Source: Synechococcus sp. SP2 MAG (GTDB taxonomy: Bacteria > Cyanobacteriota > Cyanobacteriia > PCC-6307 > Cyanobiaceae). From it: DNA of 64,000 nucleotides. Under the pieces are notes generated by a model. It saw only the letters and a program-made list of their open reading frames with translations, made no database searches and had not been told where the DNA came from. A program made the translations under genes and the position numbers. The stretch spans positions 1-64,000 of the forward strand of contig JAVBIX010000052.1 of assembly GCA_030756895.1 (NCBI GenBank), in the 5' to 3' direction. Below, piece after piece: positions 48,830 to 58,646 of the stretch (position 1 is its first letter; each line of letters begins with the position of its first letter).

Positions 48830-49987
48830 ATGGCAGCTGCCGTCTCCCGCACCCTGGCACGATCCCTGCCCTGGATCGGGATCGGAATACTCAGCTTGAC
48901 CATGGGAGGGTGCGGATCGTCGTTGCGTCAACGTCTTGGCTTAGAGCCAGAAGCGAAGGCGCCCGCAACCCAGCCCGAAGTGAGTGATGGGCCTCGTTCG
49001 GCCCCTCTACAACCCGGCCGCAACGTGATCGTGCAAGCCGTTGAAAGGGTTGGTCCGTCGGTCGTACGCATCGACACCGTGAAACGGGTATCCAATCCAC
49101 TGGGAAACCTGTTTGGAGGTGGACCAACCACCCAAAAACAAGCCGGTCAAGGTTCTGGATTCATCACACGCTCTGACGGGCTGATTTTCACGAATGCGCA
49201 TGTGGTGGAAGGCGCTGACAAAGTGGCCGTCACGTTGCCTGACGGTCGCAGCTTCAGTGGACGCGTTCTTGGCGGCGACCCCTTGACGGATGTGGCGGTG
49301 GTGCGAGTGGTGGCTGAAAAGTTACCCGTCGCACCCCTTGGAAACTCAAACGACCTGAAACCCGGTGAATGGGCCATCGCGATCGGCAATCCACTCGGGC
49401 TCAACAACACCGTCACCGCGGGCATCATCAGTGCTGTGGATCGGACCAATGCCGTAGGAGAAGGCCAGCGTGTCCCCTACATCCAAACCGATGCTGCTGT
49501 GAATCCGGGCAACAGCGGTGGTCCCCTCATTAACGCGGCCGGGCAAGTGATCGGCATCAACACAGCGATTCGCCAAGCACCTGGCGCAGGGCTGAGTTTT
49601 GCCATCCCGATCAACTTGGCCAAGCGCATTGCCCAACAAATCATCAGCACTGGGCAGGCCTCCCACCCCTTTATCGGTGTACGACTGCAGAGTCTGACCC
49701 CCCAGTTAGCCAAGGAAATCAACGCCACGAGCAACCTTTGCACCGTGCCCGAGCTCAACGGCGTGCTCGTGATTGAAGTAGTGGACGACAGCCCCGCAGC
49801 CAAGGGTGGCATTCAGCCTTGTGATTTGATCCGCAACGTGAATGGCTCCGCCGTCAACGACCCCTCGGAAGTACAGCTGGCCGTTGACCGTGGACAGGTG
49901 GGTCTGGTCATGCCGCTGATTGTGGAACGAGCTGGGGAACAGCAAACCCTGGACGTAACACCAGAGGAGCTACCACGCAAAAGATGA
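48830..49987 (+). CDS. HtrA/Deg family serine protease
   Basis: This 385-residue envelope protease has an N-terminal membrane/lipoprotein-like leader ending in LTMGGC. A trypsin-like domain follows with a complete triad: histidine in TNAHVVEGAD, aspartate in DPLTDVAVV, serine in NPGNSGGPLI. A C-terminal PDZ domain (about residues 280-380) completes it. It belongs to the HhoA/HhoB/HtrA group that protects cyanobacteria under light and heat stress. Its stop overlaps the next gene's ATG. Confidence 0.93.
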   Translation: MAAAVSRTLARSLPWIGIGILSLTMGGCGSSLRQRLGLEPEAKAPATQPEVSDGPRSAPLQPGRNVIVQAVERVGPSVVRIDTVKRVSNPLGNLFGGGPTTQKQAGQGSGFITRSDGLIFTNAHVVEGADKVAVTLPDGRSFSGRVLGGDPLTDVAVVRVVAEKLPVAPLGNSNDLKPGEWAIAIGNPLGLNNTVTAGIISAVDRTNAVGEGQRVPYIQTDAAVNPGNSGGPLINAAGQVIGINTAIRQAPGAGLSFAIPINLAKRIAQQIISTGQASHPFIGVRLQSLTPQLAKEINATSNLCTVPELNGVLVIEVVDDSPAAKGGIQPCDLIRNVNGSAVNDPSEVQLAVDRGQVGLVMPLIVERAGEQQTLDVTPEELPRKR

Positions 49988-50622
49988 GTCAATCCCCCAT
50001 CCCAACACTCGTTGTGATGGCTCGCTGGCCAGCTAGCGGTCGCTGCAAGCGTCGCCTGGCCGTCGACATCGGATGCGAGCAGGCGGCCATCGTTCAGCAA
50101 CGCCTTACCGCCCATACCTTTGCTGTTGCTGAAGAACTCAACAAGCAGGGGGACGTTGATGTTCAGGTAGCGATGAGCGGCGTGAGTCTGCGATCAGCCC
50201 AACGCTCTCTGCTCTCCTTACCGCCGTGCACCCTCGTGGATCAGGGGAGGGGATCGCTTGGGGCTCGCATGCTCCGACAGATTCATTGCGCGCGCTTCAG
50301 GCAGCACAACAAGCCTGTGATCGTGATCGGAACTGATCTTGCAGATCTTTGCCAAAGCGATCTGCGCCATGCGATCCAAAAGCTCCAAAACCAACCCTTG
50401 GTGCTTGGCCCCTCCGCAGACGGTGGGTATTGGTTGCTGGGGCTGGGAGCTGCTCTAACGCAGCAACAGCTCGATGCACTTTTTGCGGCCGTGCCATGGG
50501 GAAGCAACAAGGTGTTTGACATCACTTGCGCTCGCGCTCGGGGGATGGGTTTCACCCCTTATCAGCTCAGAATGAAAAACGACATTGATTGTCTTGCTGA
50601 TCTCAGTTCATGGCAGGGATGA
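49984..50622 (+). CDS. TIGR04282-type (DUF2064) glycosyltransferase-like protein
   Basis: The 212-residue protein has an N-terminal LVVMARWPASGRCKRRLA motif and VIGTDLADLCQSDLRHAI with GPSADGGYWLLGL. These are typical of DUF2064/TIGR04282, which resemble nucleotidyl- or glycosyltransferases and are often linked to arsenosugar biosynthesis. The ATG overlaps the HtrA stop and its own end overlaps the next gene, so the three genes are coupled. Confidence 0.83.
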   Translation: MSQSPIPTLVVMARWPASGRCKRRLAVDIGCEQAAIVQQRLTAHTFAVAEELNKQGDVDVQVAMSGVSLRSAQRSLLSLPPCTLVDQGRGSLGARMLRQIHCARFRQHNKPVIVIGTDLADLCQSDLRHAIQKLQNQPLVLGPSADGGYWLLGLGAALTQQQLDALFAAVPWGSNKVFDITCARARGMGFTPYQLRMKNDIDCLADLSSWQG

Positions 50623-51374
50623 GCGCTGACACCCTCATGCTCAGCGTGGTGATTCCCTGCCTCAATGAGGCGGAGCGTCTTCCGCTTCTGATCGCTGACC
50701 TACAGCGCTGGCCTCTTCCGATCGAGATCACGGTTGTTGATGGTGGGAGTAACGATCACAGCCATCGCATTAGCGCTCTCGCTGGTGGACGCTTCATCAC
50801 GGAGCATCCAGCTGGGCGGGGCAAGCAACTGGCTGCAGGTGCCCAGTACACCATCCAGCAAAACCAAGGCAAATGGCTCCTTTTTCTCCATGCCGATAGT
50901 CGTCTGCCAAGCCACTGGGGAAGCAGCGTGTTAAGTCAGATTCAGCATCCCGATGCGCAACGATTCGCATGGTTTTTTGACTTGCGCATTCACCCCAGCA
51001 CTCCAGCCCGACGCCTACTGGAAGGGGTGATCACTGTTCGGAGTCGCTGGTGCCAACAACCCTACGGAGATCAGGGACTCCTGCTCCATAGCTCTCTATA
51101 TGAGTGCAGTGGTGGCTACGCACCCTTGCCGTTAATGGAGGATCTTGAGTTCGTGCAGCGACTCAGCCAACTCACACGCTTGCGTCCCCTTGGTCTGGCG
51201 ATCACCACCGATGGCCGTCGCTGGGAGCGGGGGGGCGTGCTGCGCCGGAGCCTTGAAAATGCCTGGTTGCGGCATCGCTGGCGACGTGGGGAATCTCCAG
51301 CACGGTTGGCAGCGGATTACTACGGAAAGCCCTTTTCAACAATTCAATTGGAATACCAAAAGCCACAACGGTGA
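50610..51374 (+). CDS. TIGR04283-type family 2 glycosyltransferase
   Basis: The 254-residue GT-A enzyme starts LSVVIPCLNEAERLPLLIADL and has the ITVVDGGSNDHS nucleotide-binding segment and a FLHADSRLP metal-binding motif. It matches TIGR04283, the usual partner of TIGR04282 proteins. Together they are annotated as possible arsenosugar biosynthetic transferases. Its 5' end overlaps the previous gene; the ATG at 50619, which overlaps that gene's stop, is another possible start. The last 31 bases overlap the convergent acetyltransferase gene. Confidence 0.85.
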   Translation: MAGMSADTLMLSVVIPCLNEAERLPLLIADLQRWPLPIEITVVDGGSNDHSHRISALAGGRFITEHPAGRGKQLAAGAQYTIQQNQGKWLLFLHADSRLPSHWGSSVLSQIQHPDAQRFAWFFDLRIHPSTPARRLLEGVITVRSRWCQQPYGDQGLLLHSSLYECSGGYAPLPLMEDLEFVQRLSQLTRLRPLGLAITTDGRRWERGGVLRRSLENAWLRHRWRRGESPARLAADYYGKPFSTIQLEYQKPQR

Positions 51375-51811
51375 CCATTGGGCTCTAATTCCCAGCCCAG
51401 ACGGTCATAGAAGGGCAGCACCCCGGGATCGGCGAACAGCGTGGCGCGCTCCGTTCCCATCTCTTTCAGAGCATCGAGGATGTAATCCATCAACTGACGA
51501 CCAAGCCCAGAACCCTGATACAGGGGGTGAACGGCCACATCCCAAACCGTGGCTTCAAGAACACCATCTCCAGTGCAGCGTGCGAAACCCACAAGGCGTG
51601 GAATGCGTGGGTCATGGCGCCATAACCCCACCCTGAGCAAGCTGTTGTCGAGGGCCTTGCGAACGCGCCGAACTGGTCTGCGACTCCACCCGACCGCCTC
51701 TAGGAGCTGTTCCAGCTCGACTAAATCCATTGGACGAGACTGGCTGAATACCAGGCTTAGCTTGGTATTGGGCGTTTCACAGATCCGAGCCTCTTTCCCG
51801 TAGGAATGCAC
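51344..51811 (-). CDS. GNAT family N-acetyltransferase
   Basis: The 155-residue protein has the GNAT acetyl-CoA motif in VWDVAVHPLYQGSGLGRQLMDYIL and a C-terminal ATLFADPGVLPFYDRLGWELE. It resembles the plastid/cyanobacterial Ycf52-type (NSI-like) acetyltransferases. The start is uncertain: I placed it at the GTG of 51811; the frame is open to 51916 into the neighbouring divergent gene. The substrate is unknown. Confidence 0.83.
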   Translation of the reverse strand: MHSYGKEARICETPNTKLSLVFSQSRPMDLVELEQLLEAVGWSRRPVRRVRKALDNSLLRVGLWRHDPRIPRLVGFARCTGDGVLEATVWDVAVHPLYQGSGLGRQLMDYILDALKEMGTERATLFADPGVLPFYDRLGWELEPNGHRCGFWYSN

Positions 51812-51883
51812 CAAAATCTCTTTGGTAAGAAAGGGAGTACTAGTCACCCTGTCCTGCAACGATGCCTTAATCCTGACGCACCG

Positions 51884-52630
51884 ATGACCTCTGATCTGCT
51901 GCTGATCGCCATACATGGTTGGATGCTCAGCCGCAAGGTCTGGGCACCATTTGAAGAAAGCTGGACACGCTTAGGAAGCCCTATCCCTTTGTGGTGTCCT
52001 GATTTACCAGGATTTGGACTGGAGTCTCGCCCTCCCCACCTTCGACCAACCTTGGCGTCCTACGGCAAATGGCTCGCAGAGCACATTCAGGCTCAAGCCA
52101 AGGGTCGCCACGTGGTGCTGATGGGGCACTCGCTGGGAGGAAGCATTGCCTTGCATGCAGAAACCTATCTGCGTCGGCAGTGGGATCAGCCTCTCTCGGG
52201 CCTTGTGATGTTGGCGGCCGGAGGTGGGATCTACCAACCCAGACCGTTTCGACGTCTCAGGTTTGGAGGGCAGTTGATTCTGAAGCTCCGTCCCAGCGCA
52301 CTTCCAGGGCCCATCGGCAAGTTGGGGCCATTTCAAGCGGAGCAACGCGCGGCACTGGGTTTGCTGGTGAACAGCACGACTCGAGGAGCTGTTAAACAGA
52401 TTCCAAACCTGGTGGCAGATTTGGAGACCAAAAACCTATGGATTAGCGGTGAACAAGACCGCGTGATGGAACCCGGCTACGTGCAACACCTTGCCGAATA
52501 CAGCAGCAATCACTGCCTAAAAGAACTCAAACAGTGCGGACATCTGGCCATGCAGAGCCATCCCGACCTACTGGCACAAACCATCCATGACTGGCTCATC
52601 GATCAAAGCCTGGCGAGTCCTCGTTCCTGA
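51884..52630 (+). CDS. Alpha/beta hydrolase
   Basis: The 248-residue protein begins MTSDLLLIAIHGWMLSRKVW and has a nucleophile elbow LMGHSLGGSIALH, an acidic residue in SGEQDRVMEP and a catalytic histidine in LKQCGHLAMQSHP. This is a complete serine hydrolase triad, cytosolic, of unknown substrate. The ATG at 51884 avoids overlap with the divergent acetyltransferase gene. Its 3' end overlaps the ABC exporter gene by 28 bases. Confidence 0.85.
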   Translation: MTSDLLLIAIHGWMLSRKVWAPFEESWTRLGSPIPLWCPDLPGFGLESRPPHLRPTLASYGKWLAEHIQAQAKGRHVVLMGHSLGGSIALHAETYLRRQWDQPLSGLVMLAAGGGIYQPRPFRRLRFGGQLILKLRPSALPGPIGKLGPFQAEQRAALGLLVNSTTRGAVKQIPNLVADLETKNLWISGEQDRVMEPGYVQHLAEYSSNHCLKELKQCGHLAMQSHPDLLAQTIHDWLIDQSLASPRS

Positions 52631-54453
52631 AGATCGGCAAGTTCTGCGTACAAACCGCCACTGGCTCGCAACTGAAGATGAGTGCCCTGCTCGATCAGGC
52701 TCCCTCGCCGAAGCACCAAAATCCGATCAGCAGCCTCAACAGTGGCAAGCCGGTGGGCAATCACCACTGCCGTGCGGCGGTTGAGGAGACGATCTAAATC
52801 CCGCTGCAAGGTGGCTTCCGTAGACGGATCCATAAACGCAGTCGCTTCATCCATCACCAGGACCGTTGGGTTGCGAATCGCCACCCTGGCCACTGCTAGC
52901 AGCTGTCTTTCCCCAGAGCTGAGATTCCCACCCCGCTCTCTCAATTCGGTGTCCAAGCCTTCAGGCAATCGACCGAGCAGGGGATCAAGGCCGAGATCAC
53001 GGCAAACCCCCTGCAGTTTCTGATCATCGAGGGGCCGATCCAAACGCAAGTTGTCGGCGACCGTTCCACTAAACAGAAAAGTGTCTTGAAGAACCACACC
53101 CAGCTGACGACGCAGCTCTTGCAAAGGCAAGCTACGGATATCTTGGCCATCCAGAAGAATTCGTCCAGCCTGAGGCTCATACAAACGGCACAGGAGACGG
53201 ATCACCGTGGTCTTGCCAGATCCAGTGGGTCCAACAAGCGCAACGTGCTCACCAGGCGCAATCCGGAAACTGAGATCGCGCAGGATCGGCTCGTCTTTGC
53301 GATAGGCAAAGTCCACGTTTTCAAAGATCACTTCACCGCGAGCTTGTGAAGATGAAGCGTTCTGGAGGAGCGTGGAACCAACAGAAGTATCACTTGTAGA
53401 GCCGAATGTTGAACCCATGGCAGCGCCATGGTCAACAATCTCGAGAGGCTCCTCCAGGAGCTCTCCAATCCGTTCCACGGCGGTGAGCCCTCCCTGGATC
53501 TGTGTGAACCGCTCAGCCATTTGGCGCAGGGGGTCAAACAGGCGCTGTGAATAGAGGATGAACGTTGTGAGCGTGCCAAGGCCCATCGCTCCTGATGTCA
53601 CCATCCATCCACCGAGAGCAAGAACTAGGGCAACGGCGCCTAATGACACCCACTCCAAAAAAGCAGAGATGCTGCTGTCAAAAAAAATCGTGCCATTGAC
53701 TGCACTTCGATACGCCAAACCGGTTCTCTGAAACCGATCTCCATTGACGGCTTCACGGCGAAACATCTGGACAACCTCGAGGCCTTGGAGGTTCTCCTGA
53801 AAATCAGCATTGAGTTGAGAAAGCTCCTCTCTCACTCGATAGTTGGCCTTGCGATAGCGCCTCTGAAGCCAAACAATCACGAAGGAGACAGGCAATTGGG
53901 TCACCAGCAACAACAAACCCAAACGCCACTCGATCAGCAGCATCGAAACCGCAATGACCAACAAACTGACGAGATCACCGAGCACACCAACGGCACCGCT
54001 CCCGAACACCTCAGCCAATGCATCTACATCGCTAGTAAGGCGAGTGAGCAGCTTGCCCACAGGCATGCGGTCATGAAACCGCAGAGACAAACTCATCGCA
54101 TGGGCAAATAAATCCTTGCGGATTCGAGCGGTGAGCCGCTGGCCTACGGCTTGGATATTGAAAGACTGAACTCCCTGAAGAGCCAGGCGAACCAGAACCG
54201 AGCCCAACAACATCAGAATGATCAGTCGGATCGCAACCGTGCTGTCGAGACCCTGAAAAAGAGGAATCACCGATTCGTTGGCGGCCCCCCCGACTCGCCG
54301 CAGAACAGCAATCGCCTGCCCAACCAAAAGCGGCTGAATCGCGCCGGCAAGAGCCACCGGAATGAGCAGCACCAACGTGAGCGTGAGTCGTCGTCGGTCT
54401 CGGCCCAAATAACGACCAAGACGCTTGACTCGCTGAAAATCCGAACCAGCCAT
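52603..54453 (-). CDS. MsbA/MdlB-type ABC exporter (fused membrane and ATPase domains)
   Basis: The 616-residue half-transporter has six transmembrane helices (about residues 20-330), a coupling-helix region and a C-terminal ATPase. The ATPase has Walker A GPTGSGKTTVIRLL, signature LSSGERQLLAVARV and Walker B VLVMDEATAFMDP. It is a homo- or heterodimeric exporter of lipids, peptides or drugs. The stretch GSTFGSTSDTSVGSTLLQ is an unusual low-complexity linker before the ATPase. Its ATG overlaps the hisG stop by one base. Confidence 0.9.
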   Translation of the reverse strand: MAGSDFQRVKRLGRYLGRDRRRLTLTLVLLIPVALAGAIQPLLVGQAIAVLRRVGGAANESVIPLFQGLDSTVAIRLIILMLLGSVLVRLALQGVQSFNIQAVGQRLTARIRKDLFAHAMSLSLRFHDRMPVGKLLTRLTSDVDALAEVFGSGAVGVLGDLVSLLVIAVSMLLIEWRLGLLLLVTQLPVSFVIVWLQRRYRKANYRVREELSQLNADFQENLQGLEVVQMFRREAVNGDRFQRTGLAYRSAVNGTIFFDSSISAFLEWVSLGAVALVLALGGWMVTSGAMGLGTLTTFILYSQRLFDPLRQMAERFTQIQGGLTAVERIGELLEEPLEIVDHGAAMGSTFGSTSDTSVGSTLLQNASSSQARGEVIFENVDFAYRKDEPILRDLSFRIAPGEHVALVGPTGSGKTTVIRLLCRLYEPQAGRILLDGQDIRSLPLQELRRQLGVVLQDTFLFSGTVADNLRLDRPLDDQKLQGVCRDLGLDPLLGRLPEGLDTELRERGGNLSSGERQLLAVARVAIRNPTVLVMDEATAFMDPSTEATLQRDLDRLLNRRTAVVIAHRLATVEAADRILVLRRGSLIEQGTHLQLRASGGLYAELADLQERGLARL

Positions 54454-55106
54454 CAGCTGATCACCTTGGACTCTTGTGTTGTAGAGCGCATCGCTTCAAC
54501 GATCTGGCGCAGATCACCTTGATCAAGGCGCAATGACAGGGGGTGGCCCACCAAACGAGCCGTGGTGAGGAAAAGATCTTCGATTGCCACTAAACCGTTA
54601 TCGCGGAGCGTCCTGCCCGTAGCCACCAAATCAACAATCGCCTCAGCGATCCCGGTGATCGGACCAAGCTCCACCGAACCAGTGAGGTGGACAAGTTCCA
54701 CAGGCAAATCGATGGCATCGAAATGGTCGCGTGCACAGCGGGTAAATTTGCTTGCCACTCGGCAATGAGGAGGAAGATCCGTCGCCCGCTGATATCCACT
54801 GCTGGCCTTCACAGCCACTGCCATACGGCAACCTCCAAAGCCGAGGTCTACCAATTGCGCGACGGGCATTTGATGCTCCCGCAAAACGTCGTATCCCACC
54901 ACTCCAAGTTGCGCTTGCCCATAGGCCACGTAAACAGGAACATCTCCGTTCCTCACAAGCAAAGCTCTGGCTCGTCCACACGCTGATGGAACCATCAGTT
55001 GCCTGTTATCGGGGTCGAGAACTGCAGAAAAGTCGAGCCCGGCCGCCGCAAAGCGGGCCACTGAATCTTTCAGAAGCGCTCCCTTGGCTAGGGCAACAGT
55101 GATCAT
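54453..55106 (-). CDS. hisG: ATP phosphoribosyltransferase, short form
   Basis: HisG catalyses the first step of histidine synthesis. The 217-residue protein is the short form (needs a HisZ partner, not seen in this window). It has the N-terminal [14 protein letters not shown] and DPDNRQLM segments, and the phosphoribosyl-binding [19 protein letters not shown] motif. It is followed by the ABC exporter gene with a TGATG overlap and is divergent from gloB. Confidence 0.94.
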   Translation of the reverse strand: MITVALAKGALLKDSVARFAAAGLDFSAVLDPDNRQLMVPSACGRARALLVRNGDVPVYVAYGQAQLGVVGYDVLREHQMPVAQLVDLGFGGCRMAVAVKASSGYQRATDLPPHCRVASKFTRCARDHFDAIDLPVELVHLTGSVELGPITGIAEAIVDLVATGRTLRDNGLVAIEDLFLTTARLVGHPLSLRLDQGDLRQIVEAMRSTTQESKVIS

Positions 55107-55135
55107 GGAATCAAGCGTTGAGCAGAACTTTAACG

Positions 55136-55900
55136 ATGGCGATGGCCTCCACGATTGATGGCATCCACCCAGTTGCTGTCCTCAACGACAACATCGTCTG
55201 GGTTTGGGTGAATGGCGATCAGGCCATCGTCATCGATCCTGCCGTCGCTGAACCCATCATCGACTGGCTAGACAAGCGTGGGCTGCAGCTGTTTGCAGTG
55301 CTTCAGACCCATCACCACTCCGACCATATCGGCGGCACCCCTGGACTTCTTCAACGCTGGCCATCAGCTGAAGTCGTGGCCGCTGCGGACGACCAAAAGC
55401 GCATCCCATTTCAAACGCTGTCCGTCCACGACGGTGACGCAATCGAGCTCCTAGGCAGGTCCGTCAGGGTTCTGGATGTGCGTGCCCATACTCGAGCTCA
55501 CATTGCTTATTGGTTGCCAGAGGGAGCCTCCTCAACCTCGCTCACCAGTGTGTTGTTCTGCGGCGACACCATGTTCAGCGGCGGATGTGGACGACTGTTC
55601 GAGGGAACACCTGCGGACATGCACCGCGCCATGCAAAGGCTGGGCTCGCTACCGCCAGACACCCTGGTTTGCTGCGCTCACGAATACACCGAAGGAAATC
55701 TTCGCTGGGCCGCGCAACAGGTCCCTGACGATGCCCTCATCACAAAGCGATTGCAGGAAGTTCAGGCGAAACGTCGGTCGGGTTTACTGACCCTCCCCAG
55801 CAGCATTGCCGAGGAGTGGCGCTCCAATTTGTTTTTACGGGCAACCAGCGCCGAACAATTGGGCCGTCTTCGTCAACACAAAGACAACTGGAAAGGCTGA
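55136..55900 (+). CDS. gloB: Hydroxyacylglutathione hydrolase (glyoxalase II)
   Basis: The 254-residue metallo-beta-lactamase-fold enzyme hydrolyses S-lactoylglutathione to detoxify methylglyoxal. The binuclear metal motif [10 protein letters not shown] is present near residue 60, with the next ligands in the [13 protein letters not shown] and CAHEYTEGN segments. The ATG at 55136 is preferred; a TTG at 55118 would extend it by six residues. Confidence 0.93.
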   Translation: MAMASTIDGIHPVAVLNDNIVWVWVNGDQAIVIDPAVAEPIIDWLDKRGLQLFAVLQTHHHSDHIGGTPGLLQRWPSAEVVAAADDQKRIPFQTLSVHDGDAIELLGRSVRVLDVRAHTRAHIAYWLPEGASSTSLTSVLFCGDTMFSGGCGRLFEGTPADMHRAMQRLGSLPPDTLVCCAHEYTEGNLRWAAQQVPDDALITKRLQEVQAKRRSGLLTLPSSIAEEWRSNLFLRATSAEQLGRLRQHKDNWKG

Positions 55901-55904
55901 TCAA

Positions 55905-56981
55905 TCAATTCAAAACTTGAAGCGATAGGCACTGAGGATGGAGCAGAACCTCACTATTTTGTTGCAAAGAAAGCTTGCAACGCAGTCCCCTCTGATGGTC
56001 TTCAGCAAGAGGCCTGATTAAGCGCAACTGCTGATCTCCAATCTGTATGCGATAGAGCCAGGAGCGACCCAAAAACTCCCGCCCCATCACATAGGCATCT
56101 CCTGCAGGATCGGGGGCTAAATCAATCAACGCCGGATCAACTAACACGGTGGCGTCATTAGGAAACGCCATGGACCTCTGCCCTTCTGGAATCGCCAGAT
56201 CACCAAGTAAACAACGGCACAAAGACTCCGATCCGTCCCTCCAAACCGGGAGCACATTGCGTTGAAGCACAAACCGCCCCACAAAGGGCGTTGCCGGGAC
56301 TTCCACGAGCTCACGGGGAGTAGCGCATTGATGAAGTTGACCGTCACGAAGAATGGCAACCCGCCCACAGATGGCAAGGGCCTCCTCCGGGTCGTGAGTC
56401 ACAAGCAAACCACTGGCCCCGCAAGCACTGAGCACTCCGGGTAGCTCACTGCGCAAACGCAAACGCACTTCAACATCAAGGTTGGAGAAGGGTTCGTCGA
56501 GCAACAAAACAGAGGGGGCAGGCGCGAGAGCTCTTGCGAGAGCCAAACGCTGACGTTGCCCCCCCGACAATTCATGCGGGTAGCGCCTTATCAGATCGGT
56601 CAGCCCCAAAAGTTCAAGCAACCAAGAAGCGCGACTGGTGTCCTGTCCGCGACGAAGTCCAAAGCATGCGTTGTCCCAAGCGTTGAGATGGGGAAAGAGG
56701 GCGTAGTCCTGAAAGACCATGCCCACGCCGCGGCGCTCTGGAGCGAGACGCAAGCGGGATGACGCGACTTCATTCCCGTGCAGTCGAACCACGCCCTGGC
56801 TGGGATTTTCAAACCCAGCAATTAAGCGCAAAAGCGTGGTTTTCCCACAGCCGGATGGCCCGAGCAAACCCACAAGTTCACCCGTCTTCAATTGAAGATT
56901 GATGTCTTTCAAAGTCCAAGCTTCATCTGCGCCGCCGTAGCGATGCCAGAGACCCTCAAGCTCAACCGGCCACGACTCCAT
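55905..56981 (-). CDS. ABC transporter ATP-binding protein, Fe(III)-type (FutC/FbpC-like)
   Basis: The 358-residue ATPase has Walker A LLGPSGCGKTTLLRLIAGFE, signature ELSGGQRQRLALARAL, Walker B VLLLDEPFSNLD and the H-loop LLVTHDPEEAL. A C-terminal TOBE-type domain of about 120 residues places it in the iron/spermidine/molybdate importer class, closest to ferric-iron FbpC/FutC. No permease or binding-protein gene is adjacent, so its partners must be elsewhere. I chose the ATG at 56981; the frame continues upstream into ridA. Confidence 0.85.
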   Translation of the reverse strand: MESWPVELEGLWHRYGGADEAWTLKDINLQLKTGELVGLLGPSGCGKTTLLRLIAGFENPSQGVVRLHGNEVASSRLRLAPERRGVGMVFQDYALFPHLNAWDNACFGLRRGQDTSRASWLLELLGLTDLIRRYPHELSGGQRQRLALARALAPAPSVLLLDEPFSNLDVEVRLRLRSELPGVLSACGASGLLVTHDPEEALAICGRVAILRDGQLHQCATPRELVEVPATPFVGRFVLQRNVLPVWRDGSESLCRCLLGDLAIPEGQRSMAFPNDATVLVDPALIDLAPDPAGDAYVMGREFLGRSWLYRIQIGDQQLRLIRPLAEDHQRGLRCKLSLQQNSEVLLHPQCLSLQVLN

Positions 56982-57024
56982 CAACACAAAACGCGAAAAT
57001 GAGCTTTCATTCTGAGCCGTGACT

Positions 57025-57423
57025 ATGTCATCCACCGCACTAAAGGCTGTCATCACCCAAAAGGCACCAGCCCCAGTGGGGCCTTACAACCAGGCTGTGA
57101 TCGCCGGTGGTTGGCTGTATTGCTCCGGCCAAATTCCGCTTGATCCTGCAACTGGAACGATGGTGGGGGACGGAAATGTGGAGGCTGAGACCCGCCAAGT
57201 GCTGAGCAATTTAAAAGCTGTACTTCAAGAAGCCGGCACCGACCCCTCGAAAGTCGTGCGCACCACCGTATTCCTCGTAGATCTAGGTGATTTTCAAACC
57301 GTCAATGCCATTTATGCCGAGGTATTTGGTGATGGGGTTAGCCCTGCCAGAGCTTGCGTTCAGGTTGCAGCGTTGCCAAAAGGCTCAAAAGTAGAAATTG
57401 ATTGCATTGCCTGGCTGAACTAA
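57025..57423 (+). CDS. ridA: RidA family 2-iminoacid deaminase
   Basis: The 132-residue protein carries the RidA (YjgF/YER057c) pattern: PVGPYNQAVIAGGWLYCSGQIPLDP at the start and the signature RACVQVAALPKGSKVEIDCIAW at the end, with the catalytic arginine. It hydrolyses reactive enamine or imine intermediates. I chose the ATG at 57025; a GTG at 57019 is possible. Confidence 0.95.
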   Translation: MSSTALKAVITQKAPAPVGPYNQAVIAGGWLYCSGQIPLDPATGTMVGDGNVEAETRQVLSNLKAVLQEAGTDPSKVVRTTVFLVDLGDFQTVNAIYAEVFGDGVSPARACVQVAALPKGSKVEIDCIAWLN

Positions 57424-57478
57424 GCGTCGAATGGGTCCTCCTCCAGAGGGGGGGCCCGCGGTTTCTTAGGTTGAGACG

Positions 57479-57718
57479 ATGCTGAGAGACTCCATGGCCC
57501 AAGCCAAGCTGACCATTGGCGAACTCGAAGCGGGCTACCCCCTGTACTGCAAAGCTTTACGCAGACTTCTCAAGGAAGGTCGAAGCAACAAAGACATTGA
57601 ACGAACCGTGTGCTGGGGGCACTTGGAAACATTAAATCGCTGTCTTCCAGGTCGATACAAAGCACCGTCCTATTTGCTCGCATTGATTCGGCGGGATTTG
57701 GATCAACCCAAGCACTAA
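57479..57718 (+). CDS. DUF3136 family protein
   Basis: The 79-residue, basic, soluble protein starts with AKLTIGELEAGYPLYCKALRRLLKEGRS and continues KDIERTVCWGHLETLNRCLPGRYK. This fits DUF3136, a family largely limited to marine picocyanobacteria and of unknown function. A second ATG at 57494 could be used. It converges on cbbX with only four bases between the stops. Confidence 0.8.
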   Translation: MLRDSMAQAKLTIGELEAGYPLYCKALRRLLKEGRSNKDIERTVCWGHLETLNRCLPGRYKAPSYLLALIRRDLDQPKH

Positions 57719-57722
57719 TGGC

Positions 57723-58646
57723 TTAAGAAGAATCCGAAATGTTTGTCAAAGGCTGAGAAGGATCACGACCCTCGATCTCACCCTGAAACACGCGACTGGC
57801 AAAAACATCTTCTGCTTCGATGGTGGTCAGATCATCACGACTAAGAGATTGATCAAGTCGAGAAAATAATCGATTCGCTTGACGGAGTCTCAGACGATCA
57901 AGAGCATTGCGAATGGAACGAGCATTCGCAAAAAATGGCAACTGACATCGCCTCTTGATGTAAAGACTGAAGGCATTTTGAGCCGATTCGCTGAAGTGGT
58001 AATCCTGTTGAGTGAGAAGCAAAAGGGCAATCGCCATTAGCTCATCTTCGCTGTAATCAGGAAAATCGATGTGATGGGCCACTCGCGAGGAAAGACCAGG
58101 ATTGGATTGATAAAAATTAGCCATTCGATCCTTATAGCCAGCGAATATCACCACAAATTCTGATCGCTGATTCTCCATATCTTGCAAAAGTATTTCAATC
58201 GCTTCAGCACCATAGTCTCGTTCATTATCAGACTTATAAAGATAATAGGCTTCGTCAATAAACAGAACACCACCTAGAGAACGCTTGATCATCTCACGAG
58301 TCTTAGGAGCAGTATGCCCAACATATTGGCCAACAAGATCATCACGAGTCACGGTAACAACATGTCCCTTTCGCAAATAGCCAAGCCGATGAAGAATTTG
58401 CGAGATTCGTTTAGCAACAGTGGTCTTGCCCGTCCCTGGTCTGCCAGTAAACGACATATGCAAACCGGGAGCAGTGCTTTGCAAATCCAACTGTTGACGG
58501 GCACGATCTACCAGAAGCAAAGCCGCAATTTCACGAATACGGGTTTTAACTGGCAACAAGCCAATGAGCTCCTGGTCAAGCTGCTCAAGCACCTCCGCAA
58601 CGCCTGAATCGGCATAAGCAGCAGCCAGATCAACAGAAGAGGGCAT
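57723..58646 (-). CDS. cbbX: CbbX-type Rubisco activase (AAA+ ATPase)
   Basis: The 307-residue AAA+ protein matches CbbX, which removes inhibitory sugar phosphates from Rubisco. It has [26 protein letters not shown] before the Walker A motif [14 protein letters not shown], the pore-loop [13 protein letters not shown], the Walker B segment [20 protein letters not shown], and arginine fingers in [21 protein letters not shown]. The ATG at 58646 follows family precedent. It overlaps the end of the acRAF-like gene by 17 bases, so the two form an operon. Confidence 0.88.
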   Translation of the reverse strand: MPSSVDLAAAYADSGVAEVLEQLDQELIGLLPVKTRIREIAALLLVDRARQQLDLQSTAPGLHMSFTGRPGTGKTTVAKRISQILHRLGYLRKGHVVTVTRDDLVGQYVGHTAPKTREMIKRSLGGVLFIDEAYYLYKSDNERDYGAEAIEILLQDMENQRSEFVVIFAGYKDRMANFYQSNPGLSSRVAHHIDFPDYSEDELMAIALLLLTQQDYHFSESAQNAFSLYIKRRCQLPFFANARSIRNALDRLRLRQANRLFSRLDQSLSRDDLTTIEAEDVFASRVFQGEIEGRDPSQPLTNISDSS

